A DNA stretch of 64,000 bases from Endomychus coccineus (GCA_958510875.1 OY294067.1:137299726-137363725); one strand, 5' to 3'. Shown: positions 1 through 12,117, counted from the stretch's first letter. The notes: a model not told the origin generated them from the sequence alone. Translations and numbers: made by a program.

Positions 1-445
1 GAAAGTTATAAGGAACGAATTGCTATAAAAAATCCTGGATTCTGATAAGATTTTAATGTGAACAATTCAGTTTAAAAGGATGAAACATTATTGTCAACTA
101 GTAAACCACCCCACAGCTCAGGGCATAGATGGCTTAGCTTACACCATAATACGTCTCTGTTCAAATACATCGTCATGCGCTTTTAGAGAAATATAGTTTC
201 GAATGTCATAGTCTTTTCCTCCTACCGATGCTTGATAATCCTATATTCTCCTTACCTAAGATAATTATATCAACAAATTTAGATGAATTACGTGGACAAG
301 AATAGACTTATATTTGATGAAATCATAATTGAAAATAATGTTATATTAGAATGACAACGTCCACTAGAAATCGTTGTTATTGCAAAACTGACAGAGAAAA
401 CTTAGCAGATATATGAAAATATTGAAGTTGGAAAGTATGATTACT
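1..445. other. AT-rich sequence, no gene seen
   Basis: I see no coding similarity, RNA gene or clear repeat here. It is the left flank of the long-TIR element that starts at 451 and ends with the left target-duplication copy ATAAT at 446-450. Confidence 0.5.
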
Positions 446-450
446 ATAAT

Positions 451-1395
451 AGTCCAGTCGTCCTGCAATTGAGCTACACTTAAAATGATATTTTTTCCAC
501 ATCTCTATTTTATAATTGATATTTATGTTTTTTGAGTCGCTGATCACGAATATGAAGGTTAAAAGATCGTAGACCCATGGCGTTCCGAGATATTGACCAT
601 TTTTGTCCCAAAAATTGCCGTTTTTTCGAGTTTTCGTCGTTTTTGGCAATTTAAAGAAAAACTACACATTTTATTGACTATACATTCCAAGTAAAGTTAT
701 GGAGAAATAAGAAATGCGTCGAATGGCTATAAGTAGAAGTCTTTAACTTATTCGTGGCCTGATATAAGGCCCATTTTGTGTTTTTTTTTGCGGTAACATA
801 AAAATTAAATTTCGTAATACACATTTTCCTCTAAGGACTTTATTTCCTCTCCAATGGTAGTATTTCATGTGTACTTTCGAACTAATTTTGTTTTTTTGTC
901 TATCTTCTTTTTTGCGCCCAAAATTCGTCATCTTAGAAAAAACGGTTTTTTCTTAAAAATCCGTTAAAAATTGATCTTTTGACTCAGATCAAGAGCAAAT
1001 TGAAGAGTTTGATGTCCTCTATAACATATTCAAAATCCATGCATTTTGAATGGATAATGGAGAAATGGGACTGATTTACAAAATCAAGGTTCCAGAAAAA
1101 ATTTATGATTTTTAGGTTAGAATACTCATATAAAATTAAAATTTCACATGCAAATAGAAGATCATTCTACGAGTATTTCAAGCCATAGTAGGTCTTTTTT
1201 GGATGAGTGAAGCTTGAGATATTCTTTGATGTAGGTTTGGGTTCACATTGAGCCCAATTTTGACCCTAATCAAAAAAATCAAAAAATCTTCTGGCTATCT
1301 AACCCCAAATTGTCCACCTCCCACATATCTTCAAAAAATTTATAGCGCGGGTTAAAAAAAAATCCGAAGCAAACAAAATACAAATGCGCTCGAAA
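451..1395 (+). repeat. Left terminal inverted repeat of the 3.07-kb element
   Basis: It pairs with 2570-3515. Recognisable shared blocks include the outer 20 bp, the GCTGATCACGAATATGAAGG block near 538-557 and the TCCACCTCCCACATATCTTC block near 1313-1332, each found inverted in the other arm. Open frames inside it are incidental and have counterparts in the partner arm. Confidence 0.85.
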
Positions 1396-2135
1396 TCCAA
1401 GCGTCCGTAAGGCAGTTTTCAAAAAAAGATTCAAATCTTTGAATGTATTTTTCAGATAGAAAAATGAAAGACTATTAATGTAATAATGAATTTGAGATTT
1501 ACTATTAATAATTTTCATAATAATCAAAATAATATCTTCTTTTTTTACGATAATGGATTATTTTTGAGGTACTATTTAATTGAAAAAATGAAAAATAATC
1601 AATAAACTAATAATAAATATAAATTTTATCATTGACGAATTGAAAAATTATTATAATAATAATAATTTATGTATTTTTTTTTGGATGGGAAAATTTCGAA
1701 AAAAAATATATATATTTAATTATGAGTGACATTGTTATACATATTATATATTGCTTTTTCTTATTTAAAAAAAAATAAAGTTATCATTAATACATTTTGT
1801 ACATTGCAGATTTTATCATTTGAGATAAATAACAATTAATTCTTATCATTAATAACCTAACAACCTATAATATCATACTATATAATACTTATACTCTACG
1901 CTTTTCAGGTACAATGCAATGCAAGCATTCAAGTTCACATGCCGACTTTTGAACTCTTTTGGTATAAGACATAAAGCGTAAGTGGCCGAGGTTTTCAATA
2001 ATTTTTGTTGTAATTTAGGAGCATATATTTAATACTTCTACCAGTTCTCAATAATTTCTCAACATGTGGCTCAGTTTTATAAACATCATTTAAATCATTT
2101 GGTGAGAAATTTACGTTGAGAAAAAATTTTTTACC

Positions 2136-2438
2136 CTACCTGTAGAAAGCGGATGTTGTGTCGTATCCACTAAAAGCATGGAAAAAACAAATGCAAGGTT
2201 TGATATGACTATAAATGAAAGAATTTTGATGATAATATTCCGTTGGTTTTGTTTTACCTTTAACGGTTTTCTCTGATTTTTGAAAATAAATGGGTTTTGT
2301 TATATTTTTTGAATCTATTGATTGAGTTGATAAAACTAGAACATCAGTATCCTCGGCCACTATAAGAATATTTTTGTTTAGATTTTTTTCACTTGAATCT
2401 ATAGCCGTGTATACAATTAATGCACCTGCATCACACAA
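2136..2438 (-). CDS. Exon with PIN/XPG-like 'EDTDVLVL...HAFSGYDTTSAF' signature, inside the long-TIR element
   Basis: The 100-residue open frame contains ILIVAEDTDVLVL near residue 25-37 and HAFSGYDTTSAFYR at the C-end. This motif pair recurs in large families of multicopy, uncharacterised proteins in aphids, cnidarians and other animals. The acidic pattern (E-D-T-D, then G-x-D) resembles the metal-binding residues of FEN1/XPG/asteroid-type PIN nucleases; that resemblance is my inference. The frame closes at a good splice donor (CTACAG|GTAGGG), so the protein should continue in a downstream exon, and the region around 1910-2060 on the same strand has coding-like stretches. The annotated ATG may not be the true start, because family members have longer N-termini. 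It is the only plausible gene of the element and probably encodes part of its mobility protein. Confidence 0.6.
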   Translation of the reverse strand: MCDAGALIVYTAIDSSEKNLNKNILIVAEDTDVLVLSTQSIDSKNITKPIYFQKSEKTVKGKTKPTEYYHQNSFIYSHIKPCICFFHAFSGYDTTSAFYR

Positions 2439-2569
2439 AACTCTAAAAATCTGATTACCATTTTCTGTTAAAGAAGTTACCAGTAAGTCTATGAATTGTT
2501 TTTTATTATTTACATTTGATAAAAATGTATCCTTAAATTCGAAAATTTTAATTTTTTTTGAAATCTACC

Positions 2570-3515
2570 TTACGCGTTTGTATTTTTTTTGCTCCGGTTT
2601 TTTTTTTAACTCGCACTATAATTTCTTTAAAGATATGTGGGAGGTCGATGATCCAGAGTTGGATAGCCAGAAGTCTTTTTTGTAAGAATTTTTTTGATTT
2701 TTTCGATTAGGGTCGAAATTGGGCTCACTGTGAACCCAAACATACATTGGAAGATATCTCAAGTTCTACTTCTCCAACAAAAACCTACATAGGCTTAAAA
2801 TATTTGTAGAACATTCCTCTATTTGCATTTGAAATTTTAATTCCATACGAGTATTCTAACCTAAAAATTATTCATTTTTTCTGGGACCTTGATTTTTAAA
2901 ACGATCCCATTTCTCCATTCTTCATTAAAAGTGCTTCGATTTTGGATGTGTTATAGAAGACATCAAGTCCTTCAATTCGCATTTTGGTTCGGGTCAAAAG
3001 ACCCATTTTTGACGGAGTTATAATGAGAAAACAATTTTTTCTAAGATCGCGGATTTTGGCTCCAAAAAAAAAGATAGGCAAATAACCAAAATCGATTCGA
3101 AAGTTCACATAAAATACTACCATTGAGAAGAAAATAAAGTTCTTAGAGGGAAATTTGTATTACGAAATTCAATTTTAATGTCACCGGAAAAAAACACAAA
3201 ATGGGCCTTATATCAGGCCTCAAATAACATAGAGACATTCACTTATCGTCATTCGACGCATTTTTCATTTCTCTAAAACCTTGCTCAACACTGGTTAGTC
3301 GATAAAAAGTGTTGTTTTCCTTTAAATCGCCAAAAACGACGAAAACTCGAGAAAACGGTAATTTTTGAGTCAAAAATGGCCAATATCTCGGAACGCCATG
3401 GTTCCACGATTTTTTAACCTTCATATTCGTGATCAGCTAGCCAAAAAACATGAATAAAAATCATAAAATAGAGATGTGAAAAAATTTCCAATCCAAATTG
3501 CAGGACGACTGGACT
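2570..3515 (-). repeat. Right terminal inverted repeat of the 3.07-kb element
   Basis: It is the inverted counterpart of 451-1395. The outermost bases match perfectly for at least 20 bp. Inner parts show substitutions and small indels, so the copy is not very recent. Confidence 0.85.
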
Positions 3516-3520
3516 ATAAT

Positions 3521-4110
3521 GAGATACTATCTACATTTATCGGTCTGGCTTGCATATTTCTTATACAATCTAAAATACGAATGTTAAATTGGCCAACTTC
3601 ATCAGTATACCTTGGAGCGGCTATGTATCTAGTTCAGATTCATATGGACAACAGAATGTATTAAGATATAACGTAATTGAAATGTTCTGATATTTTCCTC
3701 AGTAAGGTAATGTGAAGAAACTCAGTGTATTGAAAAGTATTTGCAAAAACTCGTTTTTATTAATTTTCTTGGTTTGTATACTAAGAATCAAGTTTTGTAC
3801 ATCATAAATAATATCCGGACATTATTCGGGTTCTACCACCATTCTTCCGGGATACGTTATAATATCAATAATAACGATATTGCCTTTATTGTCTTTGTTG
3901 TATCAGAATTTTGACAAATATTTGATTCAAATAGCTGAAATATAGCTTAAATAAAATAACTATTAAAAGTTCAATTCCAATAGTTCAATGAATAAACGTG
4001 ACTATAGTTTCGCAAACACCGTAGCTTCTTCAAACAAATATCACAAAGTAGTCTAACTTACTACAAAAGAGCTACCTAATATATAACTTAATGATAATCT
4101 TAGGATAGAT
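3521..4110. other. No gene or repeat recognised
   Basis: This is AT-rich sequence between the long-TIR element and the PLE fragment. No coding similarity was seen on either strand. Confidence 0.4.
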
Positions 4111-4115
4111 GGTTA

Positions 4116-4460
4116 TTAAAATTTTACGTAATTGTGTTTAAACCTTTCAGGGATTGAACGATAAACTGGTAGCAAATGGAAAATCTTAGTATACGAATTT
4201 AACAAGTGAAAAGTATAAGTATTTATTGATCGTTCAATTTCTAAGGATTCCAGCAAATTTAATTTATTTCTTTTATTCTGTATTTGTAAAATCTTGAAAT
4301 TATCAATAAAGTTATGGTTTTCTGCAATTAAATGTTCCGCTTTTTCCGATTTATGATTAGTGAAATTAGGCCTCTGTTCTTTGATCCGTTTTTTGAAGGT
4401 GCTTATTGTCTGACCAATGTATATCATAGGGCAAGACCGACATGTGAGGTTGTAAACTTC
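4116..4460 (-). pseudogene. Penelope-like element fragment: GIY-YIG endonuclease domain
   Basis: The frame reads VYNLTCRSCPMIYIGQT, then a helix with KKRIKEQ, then LIAENHNF and a conserved tail. This is the standard C-terminal architecture of PLE proteins: the Cys-x2-Cys linker followed by a GIY-YIG nuclease (here IYIGQT), a basic R/K-rich helix and the H-x-x-x-x-x-H/N region. The upstream reverse transcriptase is missing. An in-frame stop lies just before VYNL and the 5' part is not recognisable, so this is a 5'-truncated relic. Its sequence differs from the PLE copies at 32.5 and 43.3 kb, so it belongs to another PLE family. Confidence 0.8.
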
Positions 4461-7120
4461 TCATTTGTTTTCGAACGTACTGATATTTGTAATATGGCTG
4501 ATCGGTAAATCTGATGAACTATAAAGTTTGACAGATTAATATGAATACGAACATTGGAAAATGATGCCGTGGAGTTCCCAATAAATGTGGGGATCTGATA
4601 TTATCATGGACGTATGCTCTGAATATGTGAAGATGGTGAAGACGTTGCTATGATGATTTTCGAAAAAATGAAAAAGAGATAGAGGAATAAATGCTCCACT
4701 TTGAGCCATTCGAGATTATTCATGGAAATAGTTACCTGATCCTACCTTCTGAGATCATATTCGGAACGACAACATGAATTTTGAATTTTCTATAGTCTAT
4801 TTGCTGTAGTTTTTATACACGGGTAACATGAAACGCAACACTAAAACAACTTGGATATGATCAGTGATTCACATAAGTGTTCTTCGTACAATCAATGGAA
4901 AATGTCTGTACAGTAGTTTATGCACGCATGCACATATAGACATGATCTCAAAAACAGTGTAGATGATTTCAGCAAGACTCAAAAGGCGAAAAAAGTCCGG
5001 TAGTGAGGGTGTCGTAATTTTGGTATTGTACTCATCTCGTGACCTCTGTGCAAAAAGAATTGAGGGAATATTTTTTGGAATGGGAAAGTACAAATTGACT
5101 GTATCCATTATGAAACAGCGGCAGCTCCGCCGGATGTGCAGACAAAATGAATATTTTAATTCATTTCAATTACAATAAGATTCAAACGCTACAGTGCCAT
5201 TGCAAGATAAGTATAATAAATATTCATTTAATTTTTATTCTTCACAAAGTAGATAATTTTCCGATACGAAATTGAGTGTTGTACAAATCGAACTATCATA
5301 AGCATGCTTATCAGGGAGGGAGCATTAAATGTTCCAATAATTTAATTCCATATGACTCTCTGACTAAATTTACACAATAAAATTATGTAATTGACGAATT
5401 TACCGGCTTTATGTTATTTGAAATATCTGAAGAATAAAAATAGAGTCATGTAAAGCTTAACTATGAAAATTTGTAGTTTGACTCAGGCCACCAGACCCCC
5501 CTTCGATCCGACATTAATAATACAGGGTATAAATGTCGCATCACCAAATTTTAAATTCAGCAGCCGGCTATGAAAGCAATATGAGAAGTTGTTCTCAAAA
5601 CTTCAACAAAAATCTTTTCAGACAACCTGTGACAAATAGTAGTCTATATAGAAATGTGCAATTATAAAGAGAGCATGTTAAAATCTGATAATTAATTAAC
5701 AATTATGAACCAACGGATATTAGTACGAACTTTGTGATCAACGAAGCTTTTTACGGGCATCAATAAACTGCTCTCGAGTATCGAGGAGGCTGTTATTTCC
5801 GTAGCAACCAGAAAGTGAGTAAATTCTAAAGGCGAATTTGTATTCCTGAATTAAATGTTGCCATCAGCACCAAAAGTTTACCTCTAGACCACAGCGGCGA
5901 CCTGCTCGATCACTGCATCAACTATAACTGCATTATCGGCTGAATAGACAGTTATAATTATAATCTTGTGATAAAACAGAAAGTGTAAGTATTGGATTGA
6001 GTTTTATCATCAGAAAATATAAGAGTCACTGATTATAGGTACTAACTGAATAAAGCTACACATACAATTTCTTTATTGCAATTGTTTTCATAAATAAACC
6101 AATGGAAAATAAAATTTTGTGGCATCGAAAAAAATAACTAATTAGTTTGCCGTCACAAAATTTCTTCTAATTGAATATCTCACAGCAACAAAATATTATT
6201 TATCAAATTTCATGTATTTTCACGTACTGCTTGATACGTAGAACATTGGAGAATTCATCTAGTTCTACCTTCCAAAAAGTCTTTGTTTAGATAAAAACTA
6301 AATAAATGAAATAAAGTTATCGATATTCTCCAGAATTTATAGTATTATGTCAAAATACCTGAAAAATATTCAATTGATAGTAAAAAATTTCTGAAAGCTC
6401 GTCTTTGAAAAGTAAAATAGAAAACGAAGATTAACTTAAGCTGAATCTATAAATTGCGCAATGAAACTGTCTATATTTCTGATATGACTGGTGCATTTTC
6501 CGATGCTCCATTATATTGATCCATGGTATCAAATCCAACTCATACATTTTATTAGTTGTATTTGTGGCATCAATATGTTTACAGGCATTTGAGTACTTGA
6601 GTGGAAAGCGATTTGCTTCGAAATTGGAATTTTTCCATCTTTCATAATGTTGATCTAAGCATTGGAATCAGTTTTCAATTGATTCAAATATCATAAACAT
6701 AGCTGCATCTAGAAAATCTTGTTCCAAATTCACTTATGAAACAGTTGAGGTCACAAACGAATCAAAGGCGCATCAAACGAATACGCTAAATTAATTTGGA
6801 TACATCCCCACAATAAACGTACCCACCAGAGTACAAAAAATCGCCTGGACCATATTTTTTTCAAATCAATTAATCCCGACATACTGGAAAACAGTCTCCT
6901 TATTATACTGAAATCACCAATAATAGACTACTACACTACAATACTAGAGGTAATGTTTGAGGAAAGAAAAAGTTTGAAGTAAACAAAAATAAATACACGT
7001 TACTGTACACCAACACCACATTCTGAACAAAAGAAATTCATCAGGATCACAGTGAATGTGCCAGAATCATGCATGGAGAGACATCACACACGCAGAAAGC
7101 AGAAATAACTAGTACCATGG
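4461..7120. other. AT-rich stretch without recognised genes
   Basis: Short frames (for example 4869-5178 on both strands) overlap one another and match nothing I know. No clear inverted or tandem repeats were seen. The text near 4905-4960 (ATGCACGCATGCACATATAG) is loosely similar to sequence near 35240, so a dispersed short repeat is possible. Confidence 0.35.
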
Positions 7121-7127
7121 GTTACGA

Positions 7128-7328
7128 ATGAATTATTGCCTTCTAGGAACAAAAACAGCAATGAGTCGCCTCATTCAACGTAGTAACTATAGCCTGGCAA
7201 CTGAAAAAAACTCTGAAAATATAACATCTGCAAAGTCTGTTCCTGTTTTTAAGAAATTAATTAAAAATTACGTATTATGTGCTTCTAGAGATAATGTATA
7301 TTCTCAAATTGATGTAAAAAATGTCTAA
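7128..7328 (+). pseudogene. Possible LINE RT C-terminal end
   Basis: The last part, NITSAKSVPVFKKLIKNYVL, resembles the extreme C-terminus of CR1/L2/Jockey-type RT proteins, where a short motif like 'S...FK..LK.yl' precedes the stop. It is followed by an AT-rich tail that could be a LINE 3' UTR. The upstream frame does not match convincingly, so the call is tentative. Confidence 0.3.
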
Positions 7329-7339
7329 GTAAAAGCTAT

Positions 7340-8215
7340 GCTGTGGGATGCTTTAGTTTTCTACATGATGTCCAAAAAGGAATCAAAACATTAAGGATGA
7401 TAATAATAATATTCACCCCTGTTGTAAGCTCCAACTTTGTTTTTTTTTAGTTTTGAATATTTTAAATGTTGTTCTTATAACAATTGTTGTACAGCTTTTT
7501 TTAAAGTTGAATCATTGTTTTTTCTCAAATTTGTATATATGTATATTATCTTTATTTCAAAGTATGTTGGCTCATTACATCACATAACTCACTGTATCAA
7601 AATATGAAATATGTATAACGCTCCCCACAAAAATTCCATTTTGGAACTGAGTAAAATAGCATAAACTTCGTTGTAACGTCACTGCTTGTACTGTTTGATA
7701 GTTGCTATGTGCTTATGAAATGAAGCTCATTATTATTATATATTATTATATATACATAGATGAAGCGAATGTGAATATGTCAAGTAAGTTGTCAACCATG
7801 TTTGATTATATAATAATTCAAAAACATCAAAAAAATTTCGATACAATAATTTTTTGGAATATTACTCAGCAAATATCAAAACAGAAAAACAAATTATAAA
7901 AAAAATAATACATCCTATTGAAAATAAAAGTGGACTATCGTCTGGTGACGTTTGTAACAAATTGTATTCCACCTTGAAATTGAAGATAGATGACTCGAGG
8001 GTACAATGCTTGGAAAAATTCGTAAGGGTAAATTTCAACGAAGTTGAATCATATGTAATTTATTAAGAGCAAACTATTACCCAATGTCAACCATCTCACC
8101 ATAGGTAGTTCAAAATTACAAATCATATCTCCACATTCAGGAGGAAGAGAACTCCACTACCTTTGTTATGATATATTGCTCGATAGTACAGGCTATGAAC
8201 CGAAAAAAAAATCAT
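7340..8215. other. No gene recognised
   Basis: The stretch is AT-rich with small frames of no known similarity and simple TATTATTA runs near 7730-7750. Confidence 0.35.
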
Positions 8216-8219
8216 GTGA

Positions 8220-8718
8220 GTTCGAATCAAAAAATTTTTGTTGCATTAGCTTCGGGAGGTTCTCAGGATCATTCATACACCTTGAAACCTCTTGGGAACC
8301 CCAACCCCACCCATTGGGGCGAAAATAGCCAATTTTGTCGACTTTACCACCCCAACGATGGATTGCAAGTAAATCTGGCTTCGGATACATGTTCAGCGAC
8401 CCAAAAAACCTCCTTGGTGCATTCGAAATGCCTAAAACACGTAAATTGCAAAATTCCCCGAAAATGGATAGCAAGTAAATCTGTCACCAGATTCGTGTTC
8501 AGCGACCCAAAAAACCCCCTAGGTGCACTCGAAATGCCAAAATACAAAAAATTTGTAGAAAATACAATTCAAGACTTGACATGTTGCAAATTTGGCGGAG
8601 ATTTCGGGCCATTTTCACCCCCAATGGGTGGGGTTGGGGTTCCCATGAAGTTTTAAGGTGTATGAATGATCCTGAGAACCTCCTGAAGCTAATGCAAAAA
8701 AAATATTTTGATTCGAAC
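8220..8718. repeat. Foldback element with internal direct duplication
   Basis: The ends are inverted copies: GTTCGAATCAAAA at 8220 faces its complement ending at 8718. The match continues through GCATTAGCTTCGGGAGG/TTCTCAGGATCATTC and the GGGGTTGG/CCAACCCC blocks, giving arms of roughly 110-130 bp. The loop holds two tandem-like copies of a unit of about 115 bp starting near 8354 and 8464, each containing AGCAAGTAAATCTG or a variant, GTTCAGCGACCCAAAAAACC and TGCACTCGAAATGCC or a variant. The region is GC-richer than its surroundings. A 162-codon frame crosses it (8168-8656) but reads straight through the inverted arms and I do not regard it as a gene. I found no convincing target duplication. 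Confidence 0.8.
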
Positions 8719-9510
8719 AGTCTGTATTATAATAGTTACTTCTGAACTCTAAAATTCTAAGCAATTAACAACACCATAAAATACAATTAAAGTTATACCT
8801 CGGCTTACCTTACTCCGACGCGAAATTGGAGTTAAGCGATTTCACATTGTTACCTCTCACATAGTTCCACCTGCATCTAGAACCCATATAGTACTAAATG
8901 AGAGATGACATTTTAACGTACTTTGTTTTATGCCTTCAGAATGTTTGATGTGGGATGTGGGATTACACCCAGACTATACCCCTGAACAACACTTGGTCTG
9001 CGAGGTCAGATGCGGTTGTACTGTAGACTCAAGTTTTCCAAAAAATCAATTTGTATGCCTGCCACCTGTACAATTTTCATCTGAACTTTAAAAAACTCAG
9101 TGACACGTGGAAGGCATTTTCGATGTCGCGAGACACGTCAAGGCTATGCGAAATACCAATCCCGTCTCGTAGAATTTTCAAATTTGCAAACTTCCTGTTA
9201 TGTAACTCATGGATTTTGTAATAATTGGAAGAAAAGAATCTGAGTAATCATTGTAACGGAGGAGACTGTCAACCACCACATGGAGCTATCTATCTGAGAG
9301 AAAACTCGATAGTTAACGATCAAGATGAGGCGGCAAACCATATGACGGAAGTTCCCCAGAAGGCTATGTTATTAGACTCGGTCAAATGGCTTAAAGATAT
9401 CCGATGCTTCAGCTAAAGATTTTCGATATCTTCAGAAAGATGTCTGCCATATATGTGTTACATAGGCAAATAGGTCTCCTGTAGATCTTTGAAGATGAAA
9501 ACAATATTTC
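8719..9510. other. No gene recognised
   Basis: Only short unmatched frames are present (for example 9225-9416). It lies between the foldback element and the LINE relic. Confidence 0.35.
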
Positions 9511-9513
9511 CGA

Positions 9514-10920
9514 TCATTCACGATTGTTGACGTTTCTAGACAGTGTATGAGCTCGATGTTGATCGTTTTCTTCAATACTCCTCAAATCACAGTATTGCAA
9601 TGGGTCTGTCTTTCGTTTTTTTAGAATTGGTTGGACTTTGGCTGTCTTCCATCTGGAAGGAAACATACCAGTTTTTATGAAAGTAGCCAGTATGCCATCA
9701 CCTTTGATTAGGGGAAGGAATGGGCTAGAGTGCAAACTCCTTCCACTTGCCTTGGCGAAAGTCCAAACCAAACGGGAACCATTTGTGCAATCGATTAGCT
9801 TTGATCTTATTATATATGCTTCTTCCGATTCGTCTATTGCCAGATTGCAGATATTCCTGGCTTCAACATATTCTGTTCTGGTCTCCAGATACGGGTTCCC
9901 GCGCCATCGACGGTACGCTGTTTGTTTTGAAGCGACGACCATGTTTCACCAGATGATGGTGATTTGTTGATTTAGGGTATGTACTTTCGGAGGAAATCTC
10001 CGTCGCATGAAAACATGCGAGTTTGCTGAGTTGTACCTCCAATCTATGCGTGGAGGAGGAATGGATTTGTCCGTGGAATGATATAGGGACATGTGGAGTT
10101 GAGTGAATGGTTAGAGTTTTACAATTGTACACGATGAGGATCATTAGTGTGGATGCGGTTGAGCGTATTGGTATAATGATCAGGGATCCGTGTCGGTTCA
10201 TCATTCAGTAGCTCCAGAATATAGGTGATTGCGAAGGTATGAGCTTCTCATCCTGCTCTATTCGTCTGATTTGAAAGATTGAGTCAAACTGAGTTGTGAA
10301 CGTTGGACAGTCCTGCTATTTGAGATCAAGTTTCAGAGAAATAAATTCAAATAGATCTCCATGAGCTTGTTCATTTGGTGATAAATGAAGACAACAGAGA
10401 TATTTTGTATGTTTGTGGTTATCAAGCTTGAACCACATTTCATCGACTACTTACGGTTCTAGATTCTACTCTCGGTAGTATGATCATTTCTGGAATAAAG
10501 ACAGATACCTACCTTCTGTTTCGTATAGTGGAATGTATTAGTTTTAATTATTAGAAACGCTTGAACATTTTAACAAATGGATAGTAAAAATTGAACACTT
10601 TATGTCTCTACATAAACTAAATATGTAATTCACTGATACAAGACAAGCTACCAAGTATAATATGACCGTTGGAATCTTACATCATCACAGGTCTGTCCAT
10701 TTACTACCGTCCGCTAGAGGACTAGCCATGGAAGAATATGCAGACACAGAAACACATAATGATAGATCAGTATTATAAGAAACACCTCCTTTGAATCTGA
10801 AACGAATGTGGAGGTCGTAGTCAGGGCAGAGCATATTATAGGTCGTGTCGGTAGATGGATTGACCTGCGTCTTAGTTAAGGCCAGTGTGTCAGATTTTTC
10901 TGTAGTAATGAGCATCGTTT
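9514..10920 (-). pseudogene. Decayed non-LTR retrotransposon (endonuclease plus start of RT)
   Basis: Reading the minus strand from 10915: DTLALTKTQVNPS and RFKGGVSYNTDL match the N-terminal APE endonuclease ('ALTET', 'KGGV'). After a gap, AITYILELLNDEPTRIPD (about 10240-10190) and HVPISF match its end ('EPTRIPD', 'SDHVPI'). The linker with WRGNPYLETRTEY and LVWTFAKASGRSLHSS (9942-9720) leads to RWKTAKVQPILKKRKTDP (about 9660-9605), the entry to reverse transcriptase ('W..A.V.PI.KK'). At least three frame changes and internal deletions are needed, and the RT catalytic part is absent. This looks like a Jockey/I-type LINE truncated after RT motif 0. Confidence 0.75.
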
Positions 10921-10924
10921 ATGC

Positions 10925-11320
10925 TTTTGCATAGAGCTTGGATGTTAAACAGGTCTATCTTCAAGTTATTATTTTTCAATTTTGAACTCCCTCGACCACC
11001 CCTCGCCGGAAATCCAAATGGTTGGATATTTTTCATCCGAAGTATTCTACTCTACTTCATCATCATTGTTTCCATGAAAATATGGAAGTTTTTGAAGTCG
11101 GAAATGTAATTTATTAGTCAAAATAAAAAAAAAGGTTTTTATAATCGGTTCGTTTGTATTCAAAACTGGTATGTGAAGGTTTTTGTGGTCGGAGATCAAG
11201 ATTTATATATCAAAATTCAAAGATAGGAGCTCTAAAATGGCGGACAAGTTTTCTGACTATGGTTCAATTCTATCCGTAATTAGTATTCCAGGGTTTCTGG
11301 GTCGGAGATTATATGAAAAT
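10925..11320. other. Low-complexity intergenic sequence with a repeat-like motif
   Basis: No gene. The phrases 'TTTTTGTGGTCGGAGATCA' and 'TAAAATGGCGGACAAG' recall the GATTACGAATCTGA...AAAATGGTGGA motif of the foldback element at 56 kb, so this may be a remnant of a related family. Confidence 0.3.
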
Positions 11321-11323
11321 GTT

Positions 11324-11436
11324 TTCTAATGTTATTAGCCCTAAAAAAAATTTATACGAGCTGTTATCTTAATTTTTGACTAACATTCAAGATAGCAGCT
11401 CGTATAAATTTTTCTCTAGGACTAAAAACATTAGAA
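11324..11436. repeat. 113-bp hairpin (MITE-like)
   Basis: TTCTAATG...CATTAGAA ends enclose AATTTATACGAGCTGTTATC and its near-complement GATAGCAGCTCGTATAAATT. The loop is about 20 bases. It is typical of a very small foldback MITE; flanking duplications are not clear. Confidence 0.7.
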
Positions 11437-11587
11437 TTACCAGCTTTATGAAAATAAATATAATGAGGAATCTAACTACTTATAGGTAAAAACGAAAAAA
11501 AGAGGTATTAGGAAAATATTTTAAAGATAAGCTTTTATTTTAAAGTGTAGGAAAAGATAATTGAATGACTGAACAATTAGTTAATTT

Positions 11588-11623
11588 CATACCACTTTTA
11601 ATAATAACATTAAAAGTGGTATG
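11588..11623. repeat. 36-bp hairpin
   Basis: CATACCACTTTTA and its complement TAAAAGTGGTATG are separated by 10 bases. Confidence 0.6.
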
Positions 11624-11744
11624 CGAACAAAGTAATTGTTCTTTCATTTAATGATAATGATAAATTACCATTAGAGTAATGCAGTCTGCATCGATTGTTT
11701 TTTTGATGAGTGTTTTGTTAGATCTTAGACGTAAGCTGTTTTGC

Positions 11745-11965
11745 CTTGATATAGTGAACTGTAGTCTTAATTGATACACAGCACTAACCTTAAGACCTAT
11801 TTATTCATTTCACTTTCCATAATTATTTATAGTTGGAAATATAGATGTTCGTCGTTTGGTGACAAGAATACCTATGACCTAAAATGCTACGAGAAGGGTC
11901 TTACGACTGAGTAGCAACCCAAGAGGTATAAATGTACAGTCACATACAAAAATGTTGGTACATAA
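11745..11965 (-). repeat. BEL/Pao 1 3' LTR fragment
   Basis: It is similar to 17925-18137 (same orientation) and to 18640-18852 (inverted). Shared blocks include AACATTTTTGTATGTGACTG, the TTTAGGTCATA block and the TGTGTATCAATTAA block (minus-strand sense). Similarity fades below about 11745, so this LTR is truncated or strongly diverged. It lies about 150 bp downstream of the pol stop codon, as expected. Confidence 0.7.
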
Positions 11966-12117
11966 CCTCCCCACCTTAAACTATGCAATAGTTCAAAAAT
12001 GATTCATAGCTAAATATTAAGCACTAAAAAGAAATTATTGAGTGTGACAATAGAGTAAGATAAATATTGTAACTTTTTTTTATATTTCGTTACTATTAGG
12101 CACTAAATTGTCTTTTT

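Larger units (their letters stand above)
451..3515 (-). mobile_element. DNA transposon with ~945-bp terminal inverted repeats
   Basis: The two ends are reverse complements: the left end starts AGTCCAGTCGTCCTGCAATT at 451 and the right end finishes with its complement at 3515. Both ends are directly flanked by ATAAT (446-450 and 3516-3520), which fits a 5-bp target-site duplication. Similarity of the arms continues inward, with small indels, to about 1395 on the left and 2570 on the right, leaving about 1.2 kb of unique interior. The interior carries a minus-strand exon with a PIN/XPG-like motif pair (2136-2438). I cannot assign a superfamily. Very long TIRs plus a nuclease-like gene could suggest an Academ-like or unclassified element, but that is inference. 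Orientation is given by the internal exon. Confidence 0.85.

Noticed and set aside
377..1527. Minus-strand frames of 60-90 codons in the left TIR
   Set aside because: They lie in the non-coding inverted repeat, have no family similarity, and the corresponding right-arm frames differ.
8168..8656. 162-codon open frame across the 8.2-kb foldback element
   Set aside because: It runs through both inverted arms and the duplicated loop, has overlapping open frames on the other strand, and shows no protein family features.
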